Shown: positions 52,367-61,163, counted from the first letter of the stretch. The stretch is 64,000 nt of DNA from Microbacterium immunditiarum (GCF_013409785.1 NZ_JACCBV010000001.1:744001-808000), one strand, 5' to 3'. Made by a program: numbers and translations. The notes: generated from the sequence alone by a model not told the origin.

Positions 52367-54861
52367 GCGCGCCGAGTGGAGCGACTCCCGTCGTCGAGCG
52401 GGCCAAGCGCGAGGAGGCCCGCGCCGAGGCCGCGCGGCGGCGCGAGCAGCGCGCCCGCCGCACGGCCGAGCGTCGCGCGACCGCGACGACGACCACGCGC
52501 CGCTGGGTGCTCGACCTCACCGCCGCCGCGCTGCTCATCGCGGTGCCGATCGCCGGGTTCTGGCCCACCTTCGGCGGACCGGCGTACCTTCCCGCGGCCG
52601 TGGGTGGAGCGCTCGTGGGCCTCGGCATCGCCGCGCTCGCCGCGCGCCTGCGCTGGGGCATGCTCGAGCAGGCGGGCCTCGTCGTGCTCGCATACTTCCT
52701 GCTCGGTCCCGCGCTCGCCGTCCCGCACACGACGATCGCCGGGGTGATCCCGACGCTCGAGTCGTGGATCCAGCTCGGCACGGGGATCGTCACGTCGTGG
52801 AAGCAGCTGCTCACGACCGTCGCGCCGGTCCCGGCATCCGAGCAGTTCCTCATCGTCCCGTTCATGCTGTCGCTCGTCGCCGCGACGCTCACAGCCGGCT
52901 TCGGACTCCGCCTGCGCCACGCCGCGTGGGCGCTGCTCCCCGCCGCCGCGTACCTCGCCACGCAGATCGCGCTCGGCACGTCGCAGCCTGCGATCCCGGT
53001 CGTCGAGGGCATCGTCTTCGCGGTCGTCGCCGTCGCGTGGCTCGCGCTCCGCGAGGCGTGGGCGCCGTCGGCCGCCGCGGTGTCGCTCGGGAGCGCGGGC
53101 GGGGGTGCGGATGCCGCGAAGAGCGGTTCGGCCCGTCGCGCGCTGCTCGGGTCGGGCATGATCGCGATCGCGGTCGTCGCGGGCGTCGTCACGAGCGGGT
53201 TCGCCGCACCGGCCGCCCCGCGGTACGTGCTTCGCGACATCGTCATCCCGCCGTTCGACGTCCGGGAGTACCCGAGCCCGCTGCAGTCCTTCCGCTCGCT
53301 CGTGCGCGACCACGCCGACGGCACGCTCTTCACCGTGACGGGCCTGCCGCAGGGGGCGCGCGTGCGCCTGGCCACGATGGACGCCTACTCGGGCACGGTC
53401 TACAACGTCTCGGATGAGGGCGCCGGCTCGTCGAGCGCGTTCGTGCCGATGCGCGACACGATGTCGCCGACCGTCGAGGGCGTCGAGGCGTCGGTGCGCG
53501 TCGAGATCGGCGAGCTGGACGGCGTGTGGATGCCCGAGGTCGGATCCATGGCATCCGTGCGGTTCGACGGCGACCGCGCGGACGACCTGCGCCGCTCGGC
53601 CCACTACAACGCCGCGACCCAAACGGCTGTCGTGACGGCCCGCCTGCAGGAGGGCGACGCGTACGACCTCGACGTCGTCGTGCCGTCGGTGCCGAGCGAC
53701 AGGGCGCTCGAGGGCGTGAGCTTCGCTCCCGTGCGGCTTCCGAAGCAGAAGGGCGTCCCGAAGGAGTTCGCCGAGATCGCATCGGATGCCGCGGCCGACG
53801 CGTCATCGCCGATCGAGCAGGTCCGCGCGCTGCAGGAGACGCTGTCGACCGAGGGCTTCTTCAGCCACGGGCTCGAGGGCCAGCCGCTCTCCCGCGCCGG
53901 GCACGGCGCTGAGCGGATCACGACGCTGCTCGGCTCGGAGCAGATGGTCGGCGACGACGAGCAGTACGCCGTCGCGATGGCGCTGCTCGCGCGCGAGCTC
54001 GGCATCCCGGCACGCGTCGTCCTCGGGTTCTACCCCGACGAGGACCGCGCCGACGAGCCCGTGTTCGAGGCGAACGGCGAGAGCGTGCACGCGTGGGTCG
54101 AGGTCGCGTTCGACGGCGCCGGGTGGGTGCCGTTCGACCCGACGCCGCCCGAGGACCAGGTGCCGAGCGACCAGCAGACCAAGCCGCGCGCCGACCCGAA
54201 GCCGCAGGTGCTCCAGCCCCCGCCGCCGCAGCAGGAGCCCGTCGACCTGCCCCCGTCGATCCCCGACGAGCGCGAGCCTGAGGATGGCGACGACAGCATC
54301 GGCGCCGTGATCTGGGCGATCGTGTCGATCACGGCCGCGAGCCTCGGCGTGCTCGCGCTGCTCGCGTCGCCGTTCATCGTGATCGGCGTTCTCAAGTCGG
54401 CGCGCCGCCGCAAGCGCCGCAACGCCGAGCGCGCGGCCGACCGCATCAGCGGCGGCTGGGACGAGCTCGTCGATCGCGCCGTCGACTACGGGACTCCGGT
54501 CCGCGTCGGCGCCACGCGCCAGGAGGACGCGCAGACCGTCCGGACCGCGCTCGAGGAGCCGGCCGTGACGACTCTCGCCGTCCGGGCCGACGCGCAGGTG
54601 TTCGGCCCGTCCGAGCCCACGCAGCAGGACGTCGACGAGTTCTGGAGTCAGGTCGAGGAGATCGTGGGCACGATGGGCAGCCGTGCGACGTTCTGGCGTC
54701 GTGTGCGTGCGCGCCTGTCGCTGCGCTCGCTGCTGGCCGGCACGCGCTTCGCCCTCGCCCTGCCGTTCGCCTCCGCGCGCTCGTCCGTTCCCCCGTCGTC
54801 GCGCCGGTCCCGCACCGCCGCCGAACCCCGCACGCCTTCCGAACCCGCGGAGACCGCATGA
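52363..54861 (+). CDS. Transglutaminase-like membrane protein with degenerate active site
   Basis: 832 residues. An N-terminal coiled-coil-like Glu/Arg-rich stretch (about 10-40) precedes five or six membrane segments (about 48-68, 75-95, 100-120, 165-185, 190-225, 262-282), as in TgpA proteins. The transglutaminase-core domain lies outside, ending before a last membrane segment (~643-673). The active Cys of G-D-C-E-Q-Y-A is Asp532 (G-D-D-E-Q-Y-A), while His576 (S-V-H-A-W-V-E) and Asp592 (P-F-D-P-T-P-P) remain. So it may have lost protein cross-linking activity and serve as a scaffold. TgpA-like genes usually follow moxR-DUF58. Confidence 0.88.
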   Translation: MSAPSGATPVVERAKREEARAEAARRREQRARRTAERRATATTTTRRWVLDLTAAALLIAVPIAGFWPTFGGPAYLPAAVGGALVGLGIAALAARLRWGMLEQAGLVVLAYFLLGPALAVPHTTIAGVIPTLESWIQLGTGIVTSWKQLLTTVAPVPASEQFLIVPFMLSLVAATLTAGFGLRLRHAAWALLPAAAYLATQIALGTSQPAIPVVEGIVFAVVAVAWLALREAWAPSAAAVSLGSAGGGADAAKSGSARRALLGSGMIAIAVVAGVVTSGFAAPAAPRYVLRDIVIPPFDVREYPSPLQSFRSLVRDHADGTLFTVTGLPQGARVRLATMDAYSGTVYNVSDEGAGSSSAFVPMRDTMSPTVEGVEASVRVEIGELDGVWMPEVGSMASVRFDGDRADDLRRSAHYNAATQTAVVTARLQEGDAYDLDVVVPSVPSDRALEGVSFAPVRLPKQKGVPKEFAEIASDAAADASSPIEQVRALQETLSTEGFFSHGLEGQPLSRAGHGAERITTLLGSEQMVGDDEQYAVAMALLARELGIPARVVLGFYPDEDRADEPVFEANGESVHAWVEVAFDGAGWVPFDPTPPEDQVPSDQQTKPRADPKPQVLQPPPPQQEPVDLPPSIPDEREPEDGDDSIGAVIWAIVSITAASLGVLALLASPFIVIGVLKSARRRKRRNAERAADRISGGWDELVDRAVDYGTPVRVGATRQEDAQTVRTALEEPAVTTLAVRADAQVFGPSEPTQQDVDEFWSQVEEIVGTMGSRATFWRRVRARLSLRSLLAGTRFALALPFASARSSVPPSSRRSRTAAEPRTPSEPAETA

Positions 54862-56099
54862 CCAACCCGCCCCCCGCAGCCACCGCCGCAGTGCCCGCCA
54901 CGATCGGGCGCCGCGTCGGCGCCTATGTGATCGACGTCGCGATCGCGTGCGGCATCGCGCTCGTGTTCATCGGCGTGTGCGCCGCGATCATCTTCGCGGT
55001 CGGTCCCGCCTGGACGCAGAGCTCGCTCGCGCTGGCGATCCTCCTCATGTACACCGGCCTCGGGTTCGCCTCGCTCGCGTGGGCGCTCGTGTACACGGCG
55101 ATGCAGGGCGTGCGCGGATCGATCGGCCAGCGCATGGTCGGAATCAGGCTGGCGGATGCCGCAACCGGCGGTCCCATCGGCTTCTGGCGCGCGCTCCTGC
55201 GCAACATCGTCTTCGGCCTCGCCGGCTCGATCGTCGTCGGGTACTTCTCGCCGCTCTTCGACTCGAGCGGCCGGCGCCAGGGGTGGCACGACAAGGTCGC
55301 ATCCGCCCTTGTCGTCGACCGCACCGCCGCCGAGGCCCCCGCCGCGGCGCCGGCGCCCGCACCTGCCGACCGGGTCCCCCACCCGCACCTTCCGCAGCCC
55401 GCCGGCGCTCTGGCCACGCCCGCGGGCGGATTCACCGGCGCCGGCCGGCCCCCCGCCTTCGGCGCGCCGGGAACCCCGTCGGTCTCGGCCCCGACCGGAC
55501 CGGTCCTCACTGGTGCCGCAGCGGCGCCCGCGACGGCTCCGGCCTACGCGGGAGCGGCCATTCCGCCGCGCCCGCCGCTGCCGTCGGCGCAGGCCGCGCC
55601 CGCGGTCGTCGTGCCGTCGACCGGCATGATCGCGCATGTCCCCGGGATCACCGGGGACCGTCCGGCGTGGGGTGGGACATCCGTCTCGTCCGTCGTCGAC
55701 GACGACCTCGACTCGACACTCGTCGCCCCGTCGCGGTCGGTCGCCGCGGCCGGGCGTGCTGCGCTCGACCCCGACGCCCGGGCGATCGCGGTGCTCACGT
55801 GGGACGACGGCGGCCGCATGGCCGTGTACGGGCGCACGCTGTACGGCCGCAACCCCGCCGCCGAAGAGGGCGCGGTGAGCGTCGCCGTGCGCGACGAGAC
55901 GCTGTCGCTGTCGAAGACGCACTTCGAGATCGGATGCGACGACTCGGGCGCGTGGATCGTGGACCGCCACTCGACGAACGGCACGATCCTCGTGCGCGAC
56001 GGCATGCGGCATCCGCTTCTTCCCGGTCGGCAGACGAGCGTGCGCCCCGGCGACCGTCTCGAGTTCGGCGACCGCAGCGCGACGGTGAGCGGGCCATGA
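54858..56099 (+). CDS. RDD-domain membrane protein with C-terminal FHA domain
   Basis: 413 residues. An RDD domain (about residues 15-155) has I-G-R-R-V-G-A-Y-V-I-D and three or four hydrophobic segments. A long Pro/Ala linker (~155-280) holds D-S-T-L-V at T287. The FHA domain (~325-413) keeps its phospho-threonine contacts in L-S-K-T-H (S-x-x-H) and T-N-G-T. It binds phosphothreonine peptides, likely in the kinase or its partners. The start overlaps the previous gene by 4 bp, and its stop overlaps the phosphatase start by 4 bp. Confidence 0.9.
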   Translation: MTNPPPAATAAVPATIGRRVGAYVIDVAIACGIALVFIGVCAAIIFAVGPAWTQSSLALAILLMYTGLGFASLAWALVYTAMQGVRGSIGQRMVGIRLADAATGGPIGFWRALLRNIVFGLAGSIVVGYFSPLFDSSGRRQGWHDKVASALVVDRTAAEAPAAAPAPAPADRVPHPHLPQPAGALATPAGGFTGAGRPPAFGAPGTPSVSAPTGPVLTGAAAAPATAPAYAGAAIPPRPPLPSAQAAPAVVVPSTGMIAHVPGITGDRPAWGGTSVSSVVDDDLDSTLVAPSRSVAAAGRAALDPDARAIAVLTWDDGGRMAVYGRTLYGRNPAAEEGAVSVAVRDETLSLSKTHFEIGCDDSGAWIVDRHSTNGTILVRDGMRHPLLPGRQTSVRPGDRLEFGDRSATVSGP

Positions 56100-56935
56100 C
56101 GAGCGGGACACCGGTGACGGTCGTGCACGGGTCGGCGACCGACCCGGGCCTGCGCCGCCGTGTCAACGAGGACTCGTTCATCGCGTCGTCGCCGCTGTTC
56201 CTCGTGGCGGACGGCATGGGCGGGCACTCGGCCGGCGAGATCGCGAGCGCGGCCGTCGTCGACGAGTTCTCGAAGCTCGCCGGGCGCGCAAGCCTCACGG
56301 TCGACGAGGTGCATGCGACGTTCGCGGCCGCCCGCCGTCGCGTCGAGGCGCTGCCGCCGGGCAGCGGCGCGGGCGCGGGCACGACGCTCACCGGCGTCGT
56401 CATCGCCGACATCGACGGCGAGGGCTACTGGCTCACGATCAACCTCGGCGACTCGCGCACGTACCGATTGAGCGAGGGCGAGTTCGAGCAGATCAGCGTC
56501 GACCACTCGATCGTGCAGGAGCTCATCGACAGCGGCGAGCTCGACGCCGCTGCCGCGACGCGCGACGCCCGCCGAAACGTCATCACGCGCGCGATCGGCG
56601 CGGGCAGCGAGTCGGAGCCGGACTACTGGCTCATCCCGGCGGAGGAGGGCGATCGCATCCTCGTGTGCTCCGACGGGCTGTCGGGCGAGCTCGACAGCGA
56701 CGCGATCCGCGCGGTGCTCGTCGCGGAGCGCGACCCGCAGGCCGCCGCGACGCGGCTCGTGCACGAGGCGATGCTGCGCGGCGGCCGTGACAACATCACG
56801 GCGCTCGTCGTCGACGCCGTCGGTGTGCGCTCGCGCGCGCGCCGCGCAGGACACGACACCCTGCCCGGAGAGCCCGCCGACGACCACGTCGACGGCGACA
56901 CGCTTCCGCGCGCGGTCGTAGGAGGAGGCTTCTGA
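56096..56935 (+). CDS. PP2C-family Ser/Thr phosphatase
   Basis: 279 residues. The metal-binding residues are present: N-E-D-S (D26), A-D-G-M-G-G (D39), S-D-G-L (D193) and G-G-R-D-N (D232). It is a metal-dependent phosphatase that removes phosphate from Ser/Thr, and by position reverses the action of the kinase two genes later. The C-terminal tail carries two D-T-L-P motifs (T255 and T269) that could be phosphorylation or FHA-docking sites. No membrane segment, so cytoplasmic. Confidence 0.94.
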   Translation: MTSGTPVTVVHGSATDPGLRRRVNEDSFIASSPLFLVADGMGGHSAGEIASAAVVDEFSKLAGRASLTVDEVHATFAAARRRVEALPPGSGAGAGTTLTGVVIADIDGEGYWLTINLGDSRTYRLSEGEFEQISVDHSIVQELIDSGELDAAAATRDARRNVITRAIGAGSESEPDYWLIPAEEGDRILVCSDGLSGELDSDAIRAVLVAERDPQAAATRLVHEAMLRGGRDNITALVVDAVGVRSRARRAGHDTLPGEPADDHVDGDTLPRAVVGGGF

Positions 56936-58152
56936 TGTCGGTGCACTATCGACCCGGCGGGATCCCGGTCGCCGTCACCCGCCGCGGGGCGGTCGCGCTG
57001 TCGGCCGACACCCCGCCCGTCCTCGCGGTGCGCATCTGGACCGAGGTCGCCGAGGGCCGCGGGTTCGCCGCCGTGCTCGAGACCCTGACGGGCGCGTTCG
57101 GCACATCGCTCGCGGCGCTCCCGCCGTTCGCGGTCGCGCTCGCCGAGGGTCCTTCGGTGCGCGTCGCGGTGCGCGGCTCGCTCGTTCTCGATGTCGAGAC
57201 CGGCTCCGGTCCAGAGACGATCTCGGGTGCCGGGGTCACGACGTGGACCGAGCGCGTGCTCGAGGGCGTCACCAGCGTGACCGTCCGCGCCTCGGCGACC
57301 GTTGAGCGCGAGGGCGATCCCGGACTCCCGATCGCCGACGGAGTCGTGCTCGCGTCGACGGTGGAGTGGGTGCCGGATGTCGCCGAGCCGGTGGCGCGTC
57401 CGAGCGACCCCGCTCCCGTCGCCGAACCGGCGGCGGATGCCGGCGAGACCGTTCGCGCCGAGGCCCCGCCGACCCCCGTCATCGCGGCCGTCCCGCTCGA
57501 CGGCTCGATGGTCGAGACGCTGCTGCCTTCCGAGTCGACGATCGTCCCTGCATCCGCCGATTCTGCAGGCGACGCCGAAGCGACCACCGGATACGACGAG
57601 CTGTGGGGTGCGACCGTCGCCCGCTCGACCCTCGACGCGGCCGTCCACGACGAGGGCGAGAGCCCCGGCGAAGCCGCATCCGCTCCGGCCGGCCACGCGA
57701 TGGCGGGCGACCACGACGGCGAGACGATCTCGGTCGCGCAGGCCCGCGCGATGCGCACCGCAGGGATCGTGGACTCCGTGCCGCCGCCGCTCGCCGGCCC
57801 GCGGCCGAACGCGCCGGGCCGCATCCGGCTTTCCACAGGGCAGACCCTGCTGCTCGACCGCACGGTCGTCATCGGACGACGGCCTCGCGCGACGCGGGTG
57901 ACCGGCACCGACCTGCCGCACCTCGTCGCGGTCGACAGCCCGCAGCAGGACATCTCGCGCAGCCACATCGAGCTGCGGGTCGAGGGCGACAGCATCGTCG
58001 CGACCGACCTGCGCACGACGAACGGCACGACGCTCGTCCGCCAGGGCGGCGACCCCGTGCGGCTGCATCCGGGTGAGCCGACCGTCGTCGTCCCCGGCGA
58101 CGTCATCGACCTCGGCGACGGCGTCACGGTCACGGTCGAGGGGATCTCGTGA
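56935..58152 (+). CDS. FHA-domain protein
   Basis: 405 residues, start overlapping the phosphatase stop by 1 bp (TGATG). The N-terminal ~150 residues are beta-rich and not recognised; a low-complexity Ala/Pro/Asp/Glu linker follows (~155-280). The C-terminal FHA domain (~295-405) has intact contacts: G-R-R-P, I-S-R-S-H and T-N-G-T. E-T-L-L-P at T195 in the linker resembles motifs in the kinase and phosphatase. It is probably the phosphothreonine reader of the kinase. Confidence 0.9.
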   Translation: MSVHYRPGGIPVAVTRRGAVALSADTPPVLAVRIWTEVAEGRGFAAVLETLTGAFGTSLAALPPFAVALAEGPSVRVAVRGSLVLDVETGSGPETISGAGVTTWTERVLEGVTSVTVRASATVEREGDPGLPIADGVVLASTVEWVPDVAEPVARPSDPAPVAEPAADAGETVRAEAPPTPVIAAVPLDGSMVETLLPSESTIVPASADSAGDAEATTGYDELWGATVARSTLDAAVHDEGESPGEAASAPAGHAMAGDHDGETISVAQARAMRTAGIVDSVPPPLAGPRPNAPGRIRLSTGQTLLLDRTVVIGRRPRATRVTGTDLPHLVAVDSPQQDISRSHIELRVEGDSIVATDLRTTNGTTLVRQGGDPVRLHPGEPTVVVPGDVIDLGDGVTVTVEGIS

Positions 58153-59807
58153 ACGCGAAGCGCACGCCGCAGACACCTCCCGACCTGCCCGGCTTCACAT
58201 ACGTCGACGTGCTCGGGTCGGGTGGCTTCGCCGACGTCTACCTGTACGAGCAGCAGCTGCCCAAGCGTCGCGTCGCCGTCAAGGTGCTCCTCACCGAGCG
58301 CATGTCGAGCGGGTCGGTCGCCGAGTTCACCGCCGAGGCGAACGTCATGGCGATGCTGTCGACGCATCCGGCGATCGTCACGATCTACCAGGCGGGGGTC
58401 GCCGGCGACGGGCGGCCGTACCTCGTCATGGAGTACTGCCCCAAGCCGAACCTCCAGGTGCGCTACCGTCGCGAGCCGTTCTCGATCGCCGAGTCGCTTC
58501 GAGTGGGCGTGCAGGTCGCGGCCGCCGTCGAGACGGCGCACCGCGCGGGCGTCCTCCACCGCGACATCAAGCCCGCGAACATCCTCGTCACGGAATACAA
58601 CCGCCCGGCGCTGACCGACTTCGGCATCGCGTCGACGACGAGCGCGGCCGCCGAGTCGGCGGGACTGTCGATCCCGTGGTCTCCGCCCGAGTCGTTCGCC
58701 GACTCGCCGCGCAGCGAGGTGCGCTCCGACGTGTACGCGCTCGGCGCGACCGTCTATACGCTGCTCGCGGGCCGTTCGCCGTTCGAACAGGCGGGGCGCC
58801 GCAACACCGCGGCCGAGCTCATCGAGCGGATCGAGACCGCGCCGCTGCCGCCGCTCGACCGCGCCGACGTGCCCGCGTCGCTGCACGCGGTGCTCGCGCG
58901 CGCGATGGCGAAGTCGGTGACCGACCGCTATGAGAATGCGCTCGCCTTCGCCCGCGCGCTGCAGAAGGTGCAGATCGAGCTGTCGCACTCGGTGACGCCG
59001 ATCGACATCCTCGACGACGGTGCGACCGACGAGATCGTCGAGGACGAGGACGACGGCCTCACGCGCGTGCGCGGCGTCGTCAGCATCCACCCCGAGACGA
59101 ATCCCGCGGCCGGCCTCACGCGTCCGTCTGCCACCACGGCGCCGTCGCGGCGCGAGCCGTACGTCGAGCCGGATGTCGAGGCGCCCGACGACACCGTGCT
59201 GCGCGCCGACGCGACGGCTGCGGTCGGCGACACGGTCCTGCGGCCGGCATCCGGTCCCGCCGCGCCGCCCGTGCCGTCCTCCATCCCGGGTGTCGCGACC
59301 CCCGCGCAGGGTCGGTTCGACGCGATCGACGAGACGGTCCTGCGCGCGCCGACCACCGCGCCCGTCCCACGGCCCGAGCCGCCCGCGCCGTCGCGCAAGG
59401 GCCTGGTCATCGGCCTCGTCGCCGCCGCAGCCGTCGTGGTGGTCGCGGTCGTGCTGGCGGTGTCGCTTCCGGCGCTGCTGGGCGGAACGCCGGATGCCGC
59501 GCCTACCCCACCCGCGACCTCGGCGCCCAAGGACCCGGTCTCGGCCGTCGTGGCACCGCCCGCCGACCTCGCGGGTGCCCCGGCGGCGAACGGCGTCGAG
59601 TTCACGTGGACGAACCCCGACCCGCAGGAGGGCGACAAGTACCTCGTTGGGGTCGTGACGCGCGCCGACCAGGACCCCGAGCTCGAGGCGGTGACCGAGT
59701 CGTCCGTGACCGTGCCCGCCGATGCGTCCGGCACGACGTGCATCGAGGTGATGGTCGTGCGCACGAACGGGCAGTCGTCCGATCCGGCGAAGGGATGCGT
59801 GCCGTGA
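58149..59807 (+). CDS. Membrane Ser/Thr protein kinase
   Basis: 552 residues from a GTG that overlaps the FHA stop by 4 bp. Kinase motifs: G-loop G-S-G-G-F-A (23-28), Lys45 (V-A-V-K), H-R-D-I-K-P-A-N with D139, and D-F-G with D157. The activation segment ends L-S-I-P-W-S-P-P-E rather than G-T-x-x-Y-M-x-P-E. The juxtamembrane region (~285-417) has three copies of D/G-D/E-T-V-L-R (T349, T362, T396). A membrane segment (418-440) precedes an FN3-like outer domain of about 110 residues with two Cys. It would phosphorylate the FHA partners. Confidence 0.94.
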   Translation: MNAKRTPQTPPDLPGFTYVDVLGSGGFADVYLYEQQLPKRRVAVKVLLTERMSSGSVAEFTAEANVMAMLSTHPAIVTIYQAGVAGDGRPYLVMEYCPKPNLQVRYRREPFSIAESLRVGVQVAAAVETAHRAGVLHRDIKPANILVTEYNRPALTDFGIASTTSAAAESAGLSIPWSPPESFADSPRSEVRSDVYALGATVYTLLAGRSPFEQAGRRNTAAELIERIETAPLPPLDRADVPASLHAVLARAMAKSVTDRYENALAFARALQKVQIELSHSVTPIDILDDGATDEIVEDEDDGLTRVRGVVSIHPETNPAAGLTRPSATTAPSRREPYVEPDVEAPDDTVLRADATAAVGDTVLRPASGPAAPPVPSSIPGVATPAQGRFDAIDETVLRAPTTAPVPRPEPPAPSRKGLVIGLVAAAAVVVVAVVLAVSLPALLGGTPDAAPTPPATSAPKDPVSAVVAPPADLAGAPAANGVEFTWTNPDPQEGDKYLVGVVTRADQDPELEAVTESSVTVPADASGTTCIEVMVVRTNGQSSDPAKGCVP

Positions 59808-60556
59808 GCGGTGTGGAGCCCCGCGTGGTCGAATCGCGGCCCGACCGCCTGACCGTCGAGTTCGCCGGCGAGATCTTCGACGTCGAGCCGTCGCAGACCT
59901 TCACGGTGGGGCGCGAGGGCGATCTCGCGATCGATGACAACCTGTTCCTGCACCGCCAGTTCCTCACGATCGAGCGGGTCGGCGGGCTGTGGATCCTCTC
60001 CAACGTCGGCAGCCGGCTGTCGGCGACCGTGACCGACTCGGGCAGTCGCGTGCAGGCGTGGCTCGCACCGGGGGCGCGCCTTCCGCTCGTGTTCGCCGCG
60101 ACGACCGTGATCTTCAGTGCGGGCCCGACGACCTACGAGCTGACGATCCACGCGGCCGAGCCCACCTTCCGCGAGACGCAGACGATCGACGACGAGTCCG
60201 ACGGCCTCTCGACGATCGGCGAGGTGCCCCTCACGGCGAGCCAGAAGCTCATGATCCTCGCGCTCGCCGAACCTATGCTGCGGCGCGAGGGGACAGGCAT
60301 GAGCGAGCTGCCGACGTCGGCGCAGGCCGCCCAGCGACTGGGCTGGACGCTCACGCGCTTCAACCGCAAGCTCGACAACGTCTGCGACAAGCTCGACCGC
60401 ATCGGCGTGCCCGGGCTCCGCGGCGGCGTCCGCTCCTTCGCGACGAACCGCCGCGTGCGACTCGTCGAGCATGCGATCGCCGCGCGTCTCGTGACGCGCG
60501 AGGACCTCCCGCTCCTCGACGAGGAGCGCGACGCGAACGGCGACGAGGACGCCTGA
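59804..60556 (+). CDS. Degenerate FHA protein with helical C-terminus
   Basis: 250 residues from a GTG overlapping the kinase stop by 4 bp; an ATG at 59795 would add three residues. FHA-like residues ~15-110 contain V-G-R-E-G-D and a normal beta pattern, but the conserved Ser/His of S-R-x-H is replaced by L-H-R-Q-F and the N-G motif by N-V-G, so phosphothreonine binding is doubtful. Residues ~142-208 look like a helix-turn-helix or four-helix segment (Q-A-A-Q-R-L-G-W-T-L-T-R-F-N-R-K-L). It could be an adaptor or a DNA-binding output. It is the last gene of the operon. Confidence 0.8.
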   Translation: MSGVEPRVVESRPDRLTVEFAGEIFDVEPSQTFTVGREGDLAIDDNLFLHRQFLTIERVGGLWILSNVGSRLSATVTDSGSRVQAWLAPGARLPLVFAATTVIFSAGPTTYELTIHAAEPTFRETQTIDDESDGLSTIGEVPLTASQKLMILALAEPMLRREGTGMSELPTSAQAAQRLGWTLTRFNRKLDNVCDKLDRIGVPGLRGGVRSFATNRRVRLVEHAIAARLVTREDLPLLDEERDANGDEDA

Positions 60557-60564
60557 ACGCACGC

Positions 60565-60580
60565 GCCGGCTGACGCCGGC
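60565..60580. terminator. Small hairpin after the operon
   Basis: GCCGGC-TGAC-GCCGGC is a 6-bp stem in the 42-bp gap between convergent genes. GC-rich without a T-run. Confidence 0.35.
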
Positions 60581-60598
60581 CCTCGCGGGTGCGCCGCC

Positions 60599-61096
60599 TC
60601 AGCGGCCGCTGTCGGCCAGGTGGCGCGCGCCGTGCGTCAGCACCTTCACGACGACGCCGCGGCGGTGCAGCTCGGCGACCGTGCGCGTCTCCTCGTCGAT
60701 GTCGCGACCGAGCGCGTGCACGTTCGCGACGACGAGCACGTCCCCGCGGCTGAGGCGCCCGAACAGGCGGACGAGCCGCTCCTCCCACGTCTCGAGCGTC
60801 TCGGGCGCCGGGTGACGGAAGCCCTCGATCGGCACCCCGAAGTGGGTCAGCAGCTCGCGCTGCTCGACGACCGACGGCATGTCCTCGCGCGCGACGACGA
60901 GGCCGACGAGCCGCGAGCCTGCGGGGCGGGCCTGCCACCAGTTGCGGTCGCGCTGCAGCTCGGTGAAGCACTTGGGGCACTCCGCCGCCTCGTGCGGCAG
61001 GTGCAGTGGGCTCGTGTCGGCCCTCACGTCCGGGGCATCGCCGCTCGCGCCCGCCCGCAGCGTCGCGGAGGGGTCGTGTGTGCCGATGTCGCTCAT
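60599..61096 (-). CDS. Degenerate resolvase-like protein with CxxC
   Basis: 165 residues from the ATG at 61096, which has AGGGAAGG 6-13 nt upstream; longer starts at 61120 and 61177 are possible. A short C-P-K-C element precedes a serine-recombinase-like domain. In that domain the active Ser is missing (G-L-V-V-A-R-E where resolvases have G-Y-A-R-V-S-T), and the L-D-R-L-G-R motif reads V-H-A-L-G-R-D. There is no DNA-binding tail. So it has probably lost recombination and may act as a regulator. Not linked to a mobile element. Confidence 0.7.
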   Translation of the reverse strand: MSDIGTHDPSATLRAGASGDAPDVRADTSPLHLPHEAAECPKCFTELQRDRNWWQARPAGSRLVGLVVAREDMPSVVEQRELLTHFGVPIEGFRHPAPETLETWEERLVRLFGRLSRGDVLVVANVHALGRDIDEETRTVAELHRRGVVVKVLTHGARHLADSGR

Positions 61097-61163
61097 ATGG
61101 CCGCCTTCCCTGACGTCCATTGTGCCCTCTCGCGGCAAGTCGTCCGAAAGATAAGGCCCCCGG

